Origin: Sipunculus nudus
Taxonomy: Eukaryota; Annelida; Sipuncula; Golfingiida; Sipunculidae
NCBI GenBank assembly: GCA_026874595.1
Contig: CM049318.1
Span: 58,006,250-58,070,249, forward strand
Direction of reading: 5' to 3'
Length of the DNA: 64,000 nucleotides
The translations under genes and the position numbers were made by a program. The notes beneath the pieces were generated by a model. It did not search any database and had not been told where the DNA came from. It saw only the letters and a program-made list of their open reading frames with translations. Positions 32,500-44,069 of the stretch are shown piece after piece (the first letter of the stretch is position 1; the number at the start of each line of letters is the position of its first letter).

Positions 32500-34270
32500 G
32501 AATGCGATTAAAATCCAAGAATTCTTCTTCGAAGAATCAGTCAAATATATCAATATTCTTGAACATTTTTAATAAACAAAACACAAAAACATTTATCTGA
32601 GCATTATTAGAATTTGAAATTCGTAGAAAAGATTCGGTTATAACAATAAATTACTAATTATTCATTAGTAAAGGAATGTCCCCGGGATTTATCTCTATAT
32701 ATATCATTTTTATACTATAATTTTCCGGACGTCTGATAAGTTTAACCTCAACATTACATGCAAAGTCTGAGTGGCAGGGGAGGGGGAGTGAATGGCTCCC
32801 TGCGGCACTTTCTGTTTTAGTTGGCGCCCTTTTGTTTATATTGTAGTATAAGCCCCACGCCGGCTAAACAGGAAGCTGACGGGCACGAGGAAAACTCTGT
32901 GAATCCCTGAAATCAGACTAGAACACAATAGCGCAGACTTCCGTAAGCTCAGTCCTCCCTGTTTGCGTTCTGGCCAGAATGTAGAAGTCAGATCTACTAC
33001 TACGTGGCTCCCGATAACCGCCAGGTAAGGATCTTCTCCGTAAGGGTGTAGTAATTTCAGATTATCCCCCGCTACAGATATCCCCCGGATAAAAACGGAG
33101 TTAGTATACCGGGGATACTGATAAAAAAAAAGAGATTTAAGATTAACCCGAGGATTACCAGCCGGCACGATTTTATATCCCCAACATTTTTTTTTTTTTT
33201 TTAGATTTTTATTATATAAACTTAAGTTATTACAGGAGCAACCGCCACTACGACAGGACATTAGGGACCAAGACCAAGACCGAGAAATTAATTGGTCTTT
33301 TGGCCTATACATCACCGCATATAATTGTAATTGACAAATCTGATATTTTATCTAAATTTACCTAATAAGACAAGGTTACCTTATTTAAGGTAAGCAAGAA
33401 AAGGAAGCCCGAGTGACGCCGCACTGTCGTACATTTGATTGAGCACCATATTTCATAATCGATTTATCAATTATGCGCAACTCCCGAAAGGCAAGTACTC
33501 CTTGCGATCTAGGAAAACAACTCAACGATTTCAATTAAGCCGTCGGCTCTGCAGTATACATGTTATCAGTAAAGGCTCTATAGCAATATTTCATTCTGTC
33601 TCAAAGGAAAAACGTGACACGTATCTGCTCTTCAGTAACAGTACACTTTATATTACTTTCCTGTAAGATATCAATATTAATAACATAAGGAGAAGACCTG
33701 ATGGTTCCCGTCTGTATAATTAAAAGCCAGTCATTGGATAAAATCTTCATTATCAGAAGCTGTCAACAAGGAGTCACACATACTCACGCAAGCACACACA
33801 CACACACAAACACGTATCACACTGCGCAGAATTGGACCCACTGGGTAACGACACTGCTGGTTAGGAATTATGGGCATTGAAATCAAACCACATAAAGTAC
33901 TGGGGTCTAAATACACCATCGGCGTAGGTATTTATATATTGTTGGATAAGAATTGCTTCAAGGAAAAGTAAATAAACGTGGATGTTTCCGTGGTAAGGAC
34001 TTCACGGAATAAGTATTAGTTCCTAAGCATTTTAGAATTTGACAATTGAGATAAGTGGCTCGGCCTGCCCATAGTGCCAAACTGGAAAAGATAGATTCGC
34101 ATTCTTCACACATGAGATCTATTCATAAAAGTTACAGGACAGATATCCAACCTCCGCACAGGGTCAAGATTTGTTGAGGAAATGCCTCAAGTTGTTTAAC
34201 TAAATTAGTAAATAAGCAATAGATGGCAGCACTGAATGCCTCTAAAAAAAACATAAGAATAACAATAGGG
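32500..34270. other. No recognised gene; small repeat fragments
   Basis: 33056-33180 contains CAGATTATCCCCCGC, GATATCCCCCGGATAA and ATACCGGGGATACTG, an inverted fragment of the CAGATTACCCC family (compare 39514-39949). A T run sits at 33187-33202 and a short (CA)n at 33787-33808. The 159-codon minus-strand frame at 32836-33315 runs through this fragment and its poly-A/T, so I do not accept it as a gene. Confidence 0.45.
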
Positions 34271-34274
34271 GGTA

Positions 34275-36262
34275 TCACAGCTGTTAACACACACACATAT
34301 ATATATATGGGTACTGGTCATGGGCGTCAAATGTAGAACTAACAAGTGACTCATTGGTCATAACGCTCAGCCAACTGACATGTAGACAATATGTCCTTGC
34401 ACAGGCAACTAATTAAGATAATGATAAGATAATTAAGATAATGTAGGTGGCATCATTGCTCATTCATGTTAGCTTAAGTTCATCAAGACCCAAAAGCACA
34501 CACAATTTGATGACAATCCAACCAGCCTTTCCTGAGGAATCTGGCAATTTGTGTGTATTTTGCATTTTTTTTTTCTTGGTTGCTCAAACATACCCCAAAA
34601 CGCCAAGAAAATAGGTCACAGTGAACCAATTTCCGGTTCTCATAAGCCCGATAGAGAATATGGGTAACAGAGACCTAATTTCAAGTTTTCAAGGATGCTT
34701 TTCATGGAGCTCTCTGAATTTTAAGTGAGAAGATTCTAGGTCCAATGATTATGATTTGTGCCCTGTTTGGTATCAAATTTTCAATTATGCCGAGACTATG
34801 GGAAGAGATCTCCTTCTTTCAGGTTTCCAAGGAGACCTTTCAGGGACCTCTCTGGATGTCAAGTTAGAAGAATACAGGTCCAGCCGTTATGATTTGTGCC
34901 CGGTGAACAGACAACCACATCTTTGAAGGTCTAAAAAAAATTCGGAATGTCCAGGTGGCGCCACCAGTCTCCAGGAACTGATGAAACACTCCATGATTAA
35001 TATCCATCCAATGAACCATGGTGATCAATGCATAAGTTGTTCAGGTACTTGAGCGTTTGTTATAAATTTTCCATTATTCTGGGGGGGGTACTTTGAAACC
35101 CCATAGCTCAGAGGTTTTGGGTAACTGAGACCTAATTTTAGGTTTCCAAGGAGACATTTCATACGCCTCTCTCTCTCTCTCTCTGCATGTCGAGATACAA
35201 GAATCTGGGTCCAGTCGTTACGATTTGTGTCCTGTTAACAGTTGATCGCATCTTTAAATGTCTCAAAAATAAAGAAAGAAAATAGTAAAAAAAATGAAAA
35301 AAATTACAGGTGGTGCCACCAGTCTGCAGAAACTGACGAAACGCTCCATGATGATTATCCATGCAAAGAATCATGGTGATCAATGCATTATTTTTTCAGA
35401 TTTTTGAGCTTATGTACAAAATTTTCGATTATTCTGGGGGATACTTCGGAGCCCCATAGCTTGAAGAATACGGGTAACAGAGACCTAATTTTAGGTTTCA
35501 AAGGAGACTTTTCATGGGCATCCCGAGATGTCAAGTAAAAAGATTCCAGGTCCAATGGTTACGATTTGTGCCCTGTGAACAGACAACCATATCTTTGGAG
35601 GTCTCAAAAATAAAGATAAAATGCATAAAAATTCGAAAAAGTCCAGGTGGTGCCACCAGTCTGCAGGAACTGTTGAAACACTCCATGATGAAGACCCATG
35701 CAAAGAATCATGGTGATCAATGCATTATTTTTTCAGATACTTAAGCTTCTGTATAAAATTTTCGATTATTCTTGGGGGCATTTCGGAGCCCCATAGCTTG
35801 AAGAATACGGGTAACAGAGACCTAATTTTAGGTTCCCAAGAAGGCGTTTTATTGGCCTCTCTGCATGTCAAGATAGAAGATTCTAGGTCTAGTCGATTTG
35901 TACCATGTTAACAGACGACCACATCTTGAAAGGGCTCAAAAATAGAGAAAAAAATTGTAACAAATTGAAAAAATAAAGGTGGCGCCACTAGTCATCAGAA
36001 ATTGATGCAACACTCCATGATCAATATCTATGCAAAGAATGATGGTGAACTATGCATTAGTTGTTCAGATACTTGAATAAGAATTTTTCATTATTCTGGG
36101 GGATACTTCGGAACCCTATATCTCAAAGAGACCCTTATTTTAGGTTTTACAAGCAGTCTTTCATACGCCTCGCTGCATGTCAAGATTCTAGGTCCAGTCG
36201 ATACGATTTGTGCTATGTAAACGGACAGACGGCTGGACGGACAACGGACAAAGAGTGATAGC
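34275..36262. repeat. Tandem array, unit about 335-355 bp, four main copies
   Basis: CAGGTGGCGCCACCAGTC and variants occur at 34952, 35307, 35644 and 35976, giving spacings of 355, 337 and 332 bp. Each unit continues with GAAACACTCCATGAT, ATGGTGATCAATGCAT, TTCGATTATTCTGGGGG, TAACAGAGACCTAATTTTAG and TACGATTTGTG. Shorter partial units precede (about 34650 and 34790). The right end has ACGGACAGACGGCTGGACGG and GTGATAGCTAAAGACTTACA. Open frames within are repeat artefacts. Confidence 0.75.
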
Positions 36263-36376
36263 TAAAGACTTACAGTCAGCAAAGCTAATAACCGTCTAGC
36301 TCCTATTACGGCTGCTTTGGTTTTATGCTCAACAGAAGACAGAAAAAGTTACAAAAATGAACAGGTATAGAGACAA

Positions 36377-36867
36377 TTAAAGGAGCCTAATCACCTTTAA
36401 AGCATGTTGAATTAAACGATAAATAGCTTCTTCCCTTGAAAATAAATTTGTACTTGCCAAAATAATACCCTGAAACCGTTAGCTTACTCCTGAAAACGAA
36501 TGTTGACCTGGCGCGATCACAGGCGTCAACATAAAAACTGCGCGTTCATCGCCCGAGCCACAACATGTGCCAATCAGGAGATTCCTTAAATGACTTGGCC
36601 CAAAATATGTAATACATGTTACGGCTGCTTGAAACCCCGTTTTCTGCGGCTCACGATCGGACCTTCGGTCACAGACGTTATGGTAAACAGACGTACGTGG
36701 ACTGGGTTAACAAACACCCAAACCATAACAAGGTGTTTAACAGTTCTGGAAGGTACTGATACTGTTTGTGCTATGATGGTTTTGCTGGGAAACATTTGTA
36801 TAAAGCTAAACTGAACTGATAGTGTGAAAGAATGGGCATAATAGTGCTCATGATTATATCCCTTTAA
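36377..36867 (+). mobile_element. TTAA-flanked MITE-like element (family M3), copy 1
   Basis: TTAA at 36377-36380 is followed by AGGAGCCTAATCACC. The right end is the inverted AGGGATATAATCATG followed by TTAA at 36864-36867. The element matches 45758-46226 in the opposite orientation (AAAGCATGTTGAATT, AAATAAATTTGTACTT, CATAACAAGG). A TTAA target is typical of piggyBac-type insertion, but the terminal bases differ from classic piggyBac, so the superfamily is unsettled. No coding capacity. Confidence 0.6.
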
Positions 36868-39500
36868 GGCAAGGTTCAAAGGCGTATGAGACTAGGCATT
36901 GTCAGTGATATCAAACTGTAAACCCCCATCTTCAAATATATTTTAGATGTGTTTCCTTGTTTGAATATATCGGGAATATTACATTCACAGTTAACCGAAA
37001 GTAATAACCAAATAAATACATTTGTACTAAACCAAATATATTCTAATGAATGAGTTCATAGTATCCCTAGCAGACATATCTTGCTTTAAAACAATTATGA
37101 TAATAGAGAAAAGAATATAAATTATGTAATATAATAATGGAAACAAGATAATATAAATTAAAAATGTCCGATAACATCAAAATATCGTTTTCATCATGCT
37201 AGGGGGATAATTGCATTAGATTTGTTTGAATTCCTTTATATTCATCATTATACTTGTTATTTGGTATATCTCGTCAATAATAATTTATGAAGAAATAAAT
37301 CAAGGGCACCTTTGAAAGATTGTGATTTAAGATATAGATAAGCACTGCGGCGCCGAAGAAAGTCCCCGAAGGCCAGGCCGTCAAACAACTGTCCGTGACA
37401 GCGCTGTAGGGCATTCTTAGGTTAACAGCATCAGAAGCGATAAAAGAATACATTTTTATTTCTTTAATTTCAGAAGAGATTATTTCATGGCAAATTGAAG
37501 GTTTTATTCGTGATGATATTGTATTATAAAAAAACCGCTGTTGCCCAAGCGAGGTATTCATAGTTGTCTCAAAAGACCTTATCTGACAGCATGCGGACTG
37601 CACACAGTGTCCGCCTCCTCCGATATCATGGGTGATATCATTTACCCCTTTGTCTTTATAATTTGGAAATTACTCATTATTGGCAAGTTTTAATAAGAGA
37701 GAAATCATGGACAACACGGGCCCACTGTGAGCCCTCCTTCAGTCAAATGCTCCAAGAACATGTCTTTTTTTGAGTTCCGTATTAAGCTGTTGACTCTGTA
37801 GCTGGACCTGGTGTATTTTCCAGCCCGTTGGCTCCTGGAGAACAAAGCCCGACTCCCGCCTCCAATATAAATCCATAATGATGTTTTCCCTGCCAAAACT
37901 GTCAACAGCACTGAGACAGCCTGCGGGCTAACGATTCACTTCCGACTTCCTTAGCAGAGAGGGCAGATAGAGGAACAGACCATTAACGTGGAAACTCAAT
38001 AAGCCCTCGTGCGTCCGTTTTGCTGCGGGTCAGAGTTTTTCTCACTTTTTCCGCATGTACCCCACACGTACTGTCTCCCAAGGGGAGGTCTACCTTTTGT
38101 TTTGATAGGCATGAAATGTCACCTCGCCCAGGGTAGGCCAGAATAAAACAAGTACCTTTTTAACTCGTCAATATTTCACCAAAGTCAGTGTTAAAGTAGT
38201 TTGATAACTTCATACTGTAATCTTGTCTTGGTTAATGGTTTAAAAATGACATTTTTTTGTTTCAGTTTGTATTGTGTTAAACTTCTGCAACATGTTATGT
38301 ACTCATGCTGAAGTCACCAGTATACACGCTTATAGTCTATGTCCATGTGGCATGTCTATGGAAATTAAGAAGACAAGAGTGAAATTCTAAAAGCAATTTC
38401 GTGAATAGAAATTACAATTAATGTTTGATTTCAAAACTTGTAGGACCTGTCGTTGGTACACCTGTCGAACGTTATACGTTCTTGGCGGCGTTGTTTGGTT
38501 GTTGATTGATGTGCGAGTAAGCAACTTTACTTTAAAGTTGTGAACGGATTTGATTATTGATTTTTTATGGTTACATCGATGACAAATAAAAATCTATTTT
38601 TTTTAGTTTTTGTCATTATAATATTTCGGAAAGTATTTTTACCATTGTCTGATAAGGCAATTTGTTTTTCTTAGACGGGGACGATAGTCATTCACTGTTA
38701 TCCGAGGCCACCTTTGGTCTAGCGGGCAGAGCTGACATTACCATCGAGTTAGTTCGTCATGACACAAATATATTTACCTATTTCCTATGCATACGTAGCA
38801 TACCAAAAGGTTTTATGGAGGATCCTCGTAACATTACGGGTCTATTGATCCATGATATAGCGGAGGAATAAAATGTCATACGAAATATTACTGTTATCTG
38901 GTGTTATTTACCAGCTTACCACGCTGGCCGTCTGTCAAAAGAAAGTCCCTACAATAAGGACCAGTACTTTTGACTTCTGGATTGTCTGATATCTTTGTTT
39001 ACTTTTGTTCAACCCTGACAGGTGAATGTATTATTCTTCCAAAACTGATTCGTACGAAGAACTCTCTTTCATCGGACTTTTTTCAGATATTTGTCTGCTA
39101 TTCACACCAAGGGCTTAACCTTTCCGCAAAACAACTCTAGCTCTCCATCCGGTGTCTCAATCCACCAACACCACCATTATAGTGTAGATATAACGGACCG
39201 GTGCAAAGATTTAGGCGTACAAGAAAACAAAACATAAAAGTATGAAGTCGCAGTACACGTGAGAGCACACCGCGCACACTCAGAACTGTGCCCTTTCTGA
39301 GAGCTCTTATGTGAAAGAAAAAAGGACCTAGATGTCTATTAAAACCCTTCGCTTTTTTCAAAGGGCGATGTCTTCCAGTTAACTCCCCCGTCTGTCTAAG
39401 AGAAAAGTGTTAACTATGTTTTCTAGGGATTCAGGTGCAACCGACTTATGAGCATTTACAAGTCAATCCTCTGAACGCTTCAGACATGTAAAGTGACCCG
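36868..39500. other. Mostly unique sequence, no recognised gene
   Basis: The longest frames (37274-37603 and 37705-37911, minus strand) match no family I know and carry no clear splice context. One plus-strand stretch at 38665-38871 is listed separately. GC is somewhat higher around 37330-37400 and 37790-37930. Confidence 0.45.
38665..38871 (+). other. Possible terminal exon, unknown protein
   Basis: A splice-acceptor-like TTTGTTTTTCTTAG (38661-38674) precedes about 65 open codons with mixed, non-repetitive composition (…DITIELVRHDT…, …FMEDPRNITGLLIHD…), ending at a TAA that overlaps a polyadenylation signal AATAAA. No upstream exon or family is recognised. Chance is a real alternative for this length. 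Confidence 0.2.
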
Positions 39501-39513
39501 GTGTAACAATTTT

Positions 39514-39949
39514 AGATTTCCCCGGTTTTAGATTACCCCCGGTAACTTGAAATCAAATTCAGATTACCCCTGGGGTAGTCTGAACCTAATGTCAGGTCAT
39601 CGCTGATTTAACTACATGGTGAATTATTATGTTTTTAACCAAGTAACTTTTTTTCATTAAACAACTCCATCAAACCATGAAAAATAAAAATTGTCGCAAC
39701 AGGTAAATTATATTGTTAATAATATTTATATTGTCGAATACACTTCACCAAAGCGCATAACACGTTACATGCAAACATATGATACACAAAGATTTTAACT
39801 AATTTGAGAAATCAAGAAAAAAATGAATGAATTTTAAGTAAATAAACATAAGGAAAACACTTTATTGAAGTGGTAATCTGAAGGAGTTAATCTGATATCG
39901 ATTAAAAGATACCCCTCGGTAATCTGAAACCTGGGTAATATGAAATCCC
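39514..39949. mobile_element. Small element with CAGATTACCCC inverted ends
   Basis: The left end reads GATTTCCCCGGTTTTAGATT, then ACCCCCGG and CAGATTACCCCTGGGGTA. The right end, reverse complemented, reads GATTTCATATTACCC, then AGGTTTCAGATTACC and GGGGTATC. The motif TTTCAGATTACC is repeated within each end. About 435 bp, no coding frame. Related motifs occur at 17985, 23118, 24325-24365 and 33056. Confidence 0.55.
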
Positions 39950-40170
39950 TTTCAAGGGATTCTCTTATAAAGAACGCACACATTTGCACGTCAGACTCCT
40001 CTGTTCAAGGAAAACTACTCTAGATATAAAGAATATCGCTAATTAGATGTAAAGTGTCAAGGCACGACATAAAAAATATATATGTTCCTGATAGCTAGCC
40101 TATTTTATTTATATGATTGGTCATAACTAAAACCTATAAGCACAGTGACAGTAATAAAACATTGGGGACA

Positions 40171-40171
40171 A

Positions 40172-40251
<80 letters not shown>
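40171..40251. repeat. (TA)n microsatellite
   Basis: About 40 TA units, abutting the left edge of palindrome 1. Confidence 0.9.
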
Positions 40252-40255
<4 letters not shown>

Positions 40256-40531
40256 TAGCCATGCTGGTTCATTGTTTATAGATGGAAATAGTAAATACAG
40301 AAAAGTCGGTTCACTGATGTTGGGAATCGAACCCACGATCTTCCGATTTACGGTCGGTGGCCTTTTTTTGCACATTTTTAAAGAACAAGCGAAGTGACGT
40401 CACGGTAGCAAAGTCGCTGTGCCGACACATGTAGTAGTTGAGACGATGACGTCACTTTGCTGGTTTCTATAAAAGTGTGCAATCGTGGGTTCGATTCCCA
40501 CCGTCAGTGAACCGACTTTTCTGTGTATACC

Positions 40532-40535
<4 letters not shown>
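40252..40535. repeat. Palindrome 1: head-to-head tRNA-like units
   Basis: The left half (minus) and right half (plus) each carry a T-arm-like hairpin, GTGGGTTCGATTCCCA(C), next to CAGTGAACCGACTTTTCTGT. The inner parts also pair: TGCACATTTTTAAAGAACAA with its counterpart ending in AAAAGTGTGCA, and both halves contain TGACGTCA (40395-40402 and 40447-40454). The unpaired core is about 45 bp. The left half alone has an extra GAATAGCCATGCTGGTTC tail next to (TA)n. No full cloverleaf is seen. Confidence 0.7.

Positions 40536-40618
<83 letters not shown>
40536..40618. repeat. (TA)n microsatellite between palindromes
   Basis: About 40 TA units with one TTT interruption, linking palindromes 1 and 2. 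Confidence 0.9.
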
Positions 40619-40621
40619 TGT

Positions 40622-40822
40622 ATGAATAGCCATGCTGGTTCATTGTTTTATAGATGGAAAGGGTATACACAGAAAAGTGGTTCACTGCCAGTGGGATTCG
40701 AACCCACGATTTTCCGATAACCGGTGCGGCTAAGGAAAGGCAGCCGCACCGGAAATCGGAAGATCGTGGGTTCAAATCCCACTGACAGTGAACCACTTTT
40801 CTGTGTATACCCTTTCTATCTG
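40622..40822. repeat. Palindrome 2: 71-bp arms, tRNA-like
   Basis: 40661-40731 pairs with 40742-40812 over 71 bp with five mismatches and a 10-nt spacer. Read on the minus strand, the left arm has GTGGGTTCGAATCCCAC, a perfect T-arm hairpin. Flanking it, CTGCC and GGCAG can pair like the end of an acceptor stem, but a D-arm is missing. The left side again carries the GAATAGCCATGCTGGTTC tail and (TA)n. Same family as palindrome 1. Confidence 0.75.
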
Positions 40823-40859
40823 TATATGTATATATATAAGTTAATATTGGCATGCTTGA

Positions 40860-41144
40860 CTCCCTTATCATATAAAAATATATAAAATTAACGAAAATTC
40901 ATAATCAGGCGTATACATATTCATATTTGGATGTGTGTACATTTGTGCGTGTGTGGAGAGACACAGACAGACAGACAGACAGAATAAATTACTAATATCC
41001 AGCTGGCTCAATTACCGGTTTTATAAATATTAACAGTTCAAAATATCAAGAGTCCAAATGTGAATTACGCCAAACAAAAAAAATAATGATAGTCCTACGG
41101 ACTCTGGGAGCAAAAAGATGTCGTGAGCGGGCTATTTTAACACA
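40860..41144. other. Unique AT-rich stretch before the Tigger-like transposon
   Basis: Contains a short (CAGA)n run at 40963-40982. Nothing else is recognised. The last two bases, TA at 41145-41146, are the target duplication of the next element. Confidence 0.5.
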
Positions 41145-41146
41145 TA

Positions 41147-41170
41147 CAGTGGAGCGCCGTTCATCCGAAC
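41147..41170 (+). repeat. Left terminal inverted repeat of the Tigger-like element
   Basis: 24 bp, perfect match to the reverse complement of 43577-43600, preceded by TA. Confidence 0.92.
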
Positions 41171-41728
41171 ATCTCGGGGGACACGGGTTTTGTTCGGATA
41201 AACGAACGTTCGGATGAACGAACAACTGTAAAATAAAATCGTTTCATCGATGTTGTCATCCCGGTATTACTACTAAATGGTTGTACGGTGTCACGGACTT
41301 CGGTTAGCTTTCAGAGTTATAAAAAACGTGAACAGAACGGAATAATGTGTTATAAATACCTTTTTACTATCAAATCAAAATTTCAATCAAGCTATAATAA
41401 TATCTTTAATTACTTTATTAAGATTTTTTGTCAGTAAAGTACATGTACCAGTAAATCTTTCGCTGAACGTGTGGATATCCGCCATGATAGATTTACCGCC
41501 CTCGGTGCCGCCCCCTATGTGCAGACAGTTAAACTAAATGTGCTTGTGAGACTCATTTATTACTTGCTGCGATGTAGAAATTGACAAAATATAAAAAAAA
41601 AGTTTTATATGAATGCACAGTTTATTTACATCAATAGTGCGGAAATATCACACAAATATCACATGAAAACTGATGAACATGGGGTTCGGCGGATCACATG
41701 CATCGAGAAAGTCACATCATAAAATCAG

Positions 41729-43045
41729 TTAAAATGACTGCTGCCTGGAAGGATAACTGCCTGCCTGATTTCTGATGTAGCGTAGCACACTCAAGTGAAG
41801 CGGGTCGGCTTTCGGTAGGCTCTCTAACCACGATAGAACACCTTCGACATGAACACATGCCTCTGAAGCTGTGGGTGGGGGCTTCACGGGGGTGATGTGT
41901 CTTCCTCATTATCAGATGTCTCGGGAGCAGCTTCTTGAGTGACTGACTGCACAATCTCCTCGTCTGTCAGCATTGCAGCAGTTGGTAGATCACCATCACA
42001 GTGGAGCCAGTCAGCAACTATCAGTTCACTGTAGTCCGAGTCCACCGCCTTGGCAACTGAGCATCACAGCATGCTGGTGCAGTTCTTCGGCAGGAAGATA
42101 CACCATATGTTCCCGTCACTAGTCCGCAGTTCATCTTCAATGGGATGGGCGGGGCAGTTGTCCACAAGAAGTAATGCGCGTGCTGGCGTCTGCTTCAGAC
42201 TCTCCCTGGCATACTGACGGACGGACGGGACGAATTCCTGGTGAAACCAATCCGTGAATCTCACGGCTCATCCACGCGTTTTTCTCAGCCAGATACGCCA
42301 CAGGCAGGGAGTCCATGTTCACGTGCTTGAAACACCTTGGTTTAGTTGACTTCCCGATCACCAGGGGGCGCACTTTGTGTTCACCGGTTGCGTTGGTGCA
42401 CAACAGAGCAGTAATCCGCTCTTTTGACACCTTATGTCCAGGAGCACATTTCTCGGACGCATCAGCTAGGGTTTTGTCAGGCAAAACCTTCCAGTAGAGA
42501 CCTGTCTCGTCGGCGTTGTGACAGTCTCTCAAACCTTCCCGTTCTTGCAATTCACGCACGTGGGATCGGAATTCGTCGATGTGGCTGGTGTCCGCTGACA
42601 AGGCCTCGCCCTGAATCTCAAGCTGCCGGATGCCGTGACGTTCCTTGAACCGCTTGAGCCACCCACTTGACGCCAAAAATGTACTGTCAGAGCCATGCAT
42701 CGACTTGTTGTACATCGCTGCCTTTTCCATCAGGACTGGACCGGAGATGGGGCTGCCTTTGGACCGTTCCTGCAGAAACCATGTATATACGGCCGCATCC
42801 AGCTTGTCATCAGACGCCGTGCGCATCGTCTTTCGTCTCTTGAAAGCATGCGTGTCTGGCATCTGGCCCTTGAAATCCTTTAGCTTCTGACCACTGTTCT
42901 TGATGTCACTAATAGTAGATCTGCCAACATTGAACTCTCTGGCCAGCTCAACTGCCTTGGTGCCTCGATCAAGTCTCTCCAGAATGCTGAGCTTGTCTTC
43001 AAGTGACAGGACATGGCGTTTTCGCTTGCGAGACCCTGACTCCAT
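41729..43045 (-). pseudogene. Tigger-like transposase, frameshifted, third catalytic Asp lost
   Basis: A cut-and-paste transposase that would bind the element ends and catalyse DDE strand transfer in the nucleus. The start ATG at 43045 gives a basic N-terminus (RKRKR, residues 6-10). A psq-type helix-turn-helix follows at about residues 14-50 (LEDKLSILERL, GRSTISDIKNS), then a CENP-B-type helix-turn-helix at about 75-145 (WFLQERSKGSPISG, GWLKRFKERHGI). The DDE domain begins with NADETGL, whose Asp179 is catalytic. Near codon 262 (about 42258) a frameshift moves the reading to the frame with FTDWFHQEFVP and VDNCPAHP (second Asp, 42160-42162). Translation stops after TSML (42064-42066), where the family normally continues to the third Asp. 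That part is gone, and the frame resumes directly at a C-terminal WLHCD / LTDEEIV region, followed by another frame slip near 41900. The coding sequence is therefore non-functional. Confidence 0.9.
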
Positions 43046-43576
43046 CTGACATGAAACTGGAGTGCTGTGTTGTCGTGGTGAAGATTTGCTAAATTGTGAA
43101 TGAACTTGCGTGTCATGGTATAGCTTATATAGAAGATAGATTTGCCTGCACTGTTAAACTGCTCAAATGAGTACAAGTTCGAGCGTATCAGAGTCCGACA
43201 TTATCAGCTCAAAATCTACTCGCTCTCATGGCCGGATGGTTTGCAGGTGTGAACAACTCGACATTGCAGGACACAAGGTTAATTAGGGGACTCGGCCGGT
43301 GGTAGTTTTCACAACTATAACTGCTCAAATGAGTACAAGCCCAAGCTGCGTGTGTACAACTTGGGTAATTAGGCGTTGTCACACCTGCAGAAACGAACCG
43401 GTGATGCATTCATAATTAGTCGGGACCGACCGGGAGTAAATACACGAGCCATTATCAGTTCTTCTTATTGAATAAATATTATTTTTATATTTCCAGATTT
43501 TCAAAATTACAGATAAACGGTCATAATTTCGGTTCTCCAATTTAATTACGGATAAACGATTTTACGGATAAACGGT

Positions 43577-43600
43577 GTTCGGATGAACGGCGCTCCACTG
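43577..43600 (-). repeat. Right terminal inverted repeat of the Tigger-like element
   Basis: 24 bp, followed by TA (43601-43602). Just inside are two TTACGGATAAACG direct repeats, subterminal motifs also seen at the left end. Confidence 0.92.
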
Positions 43601-43602
43601 TA

Positions 43603-44069
43603 ACTGTTTAGCTGTCGAGATAAAATACGTGGAATTTCGCCAGATTGGTTAGAAAATACGACAATCTGACCCAGATCTTGAAATGGTGTCTCTCATCAGT
43701 ACAAAATGTAGCCAATTTTCTGGACCTTTAAGATTCTTGCAGGAAATTTCATAGCACAAATTAATAACATTACAAAGACCCTTGTCTCATTCAGAAAAAA
43801 ATGATCATCGGAAATGGGAGCGTCGAATTGGAAGTACAATGTTTTAATTTGGCCTTATTACCGACTTTTTTTCCTAAAAATATCTCCGATCGACCTTACA
43901 AGAATCAAATCCCCGACCTAATGCCAGGACTGAACATAATATTAAACACCAGGAGTCAGACAATGAGGGAATCTGGGTCAAGGACTTGACGAACTACTAT
44001 AACTATTTAAGGAATATATTCACATATTAGGCATCATTACACGAAATATAGCGTTTTCTCTTTTATATT
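43603..44069. other. No recognised gene
   Basis: A 62-codon frame (43801-43989) has no recognisable family or splice context. Confidence 0.4.

Larger units (their letters stand above)
41147..43600. mobile_element. Tigger-like (pogo, Tc1/mariner superfamily) DNA transposon
   Basis: A complete 2454-bp element. The ends are perfect 24-bp inverted repeats (41147-41170 and 43577-43600) starting CAGTGGAGCG and ending CATCCGAAC, flanked by TA on both sides (41145-41146 and 43601-43602). Subterminal copies of TTCGGAT(G/A)AACG occur inside both ends, likely transposase-binding sites. The CAGT start, the TA duplication and the CENP-B-like transposase place it with Tigger-type pogo elements. The two ends are still identical, yet the transposase is broken, so the loss of coding function may be fairly recent, or this copy was moved by another source's transposase. 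Confidence 0.9.

Noticed and set aside
32836-33315. 159-codon minus-strand frame
   Set aside because: It crosses a poly-A/T run and a CAGATTACCCC repeat fragment, with no recognisable domain.
40467-40871. 134-codon minus-strand frame
   Set aside because: It spans the tRNA-like palindromes and (TA)n; the I/Y-rich parts are the microsatellite.
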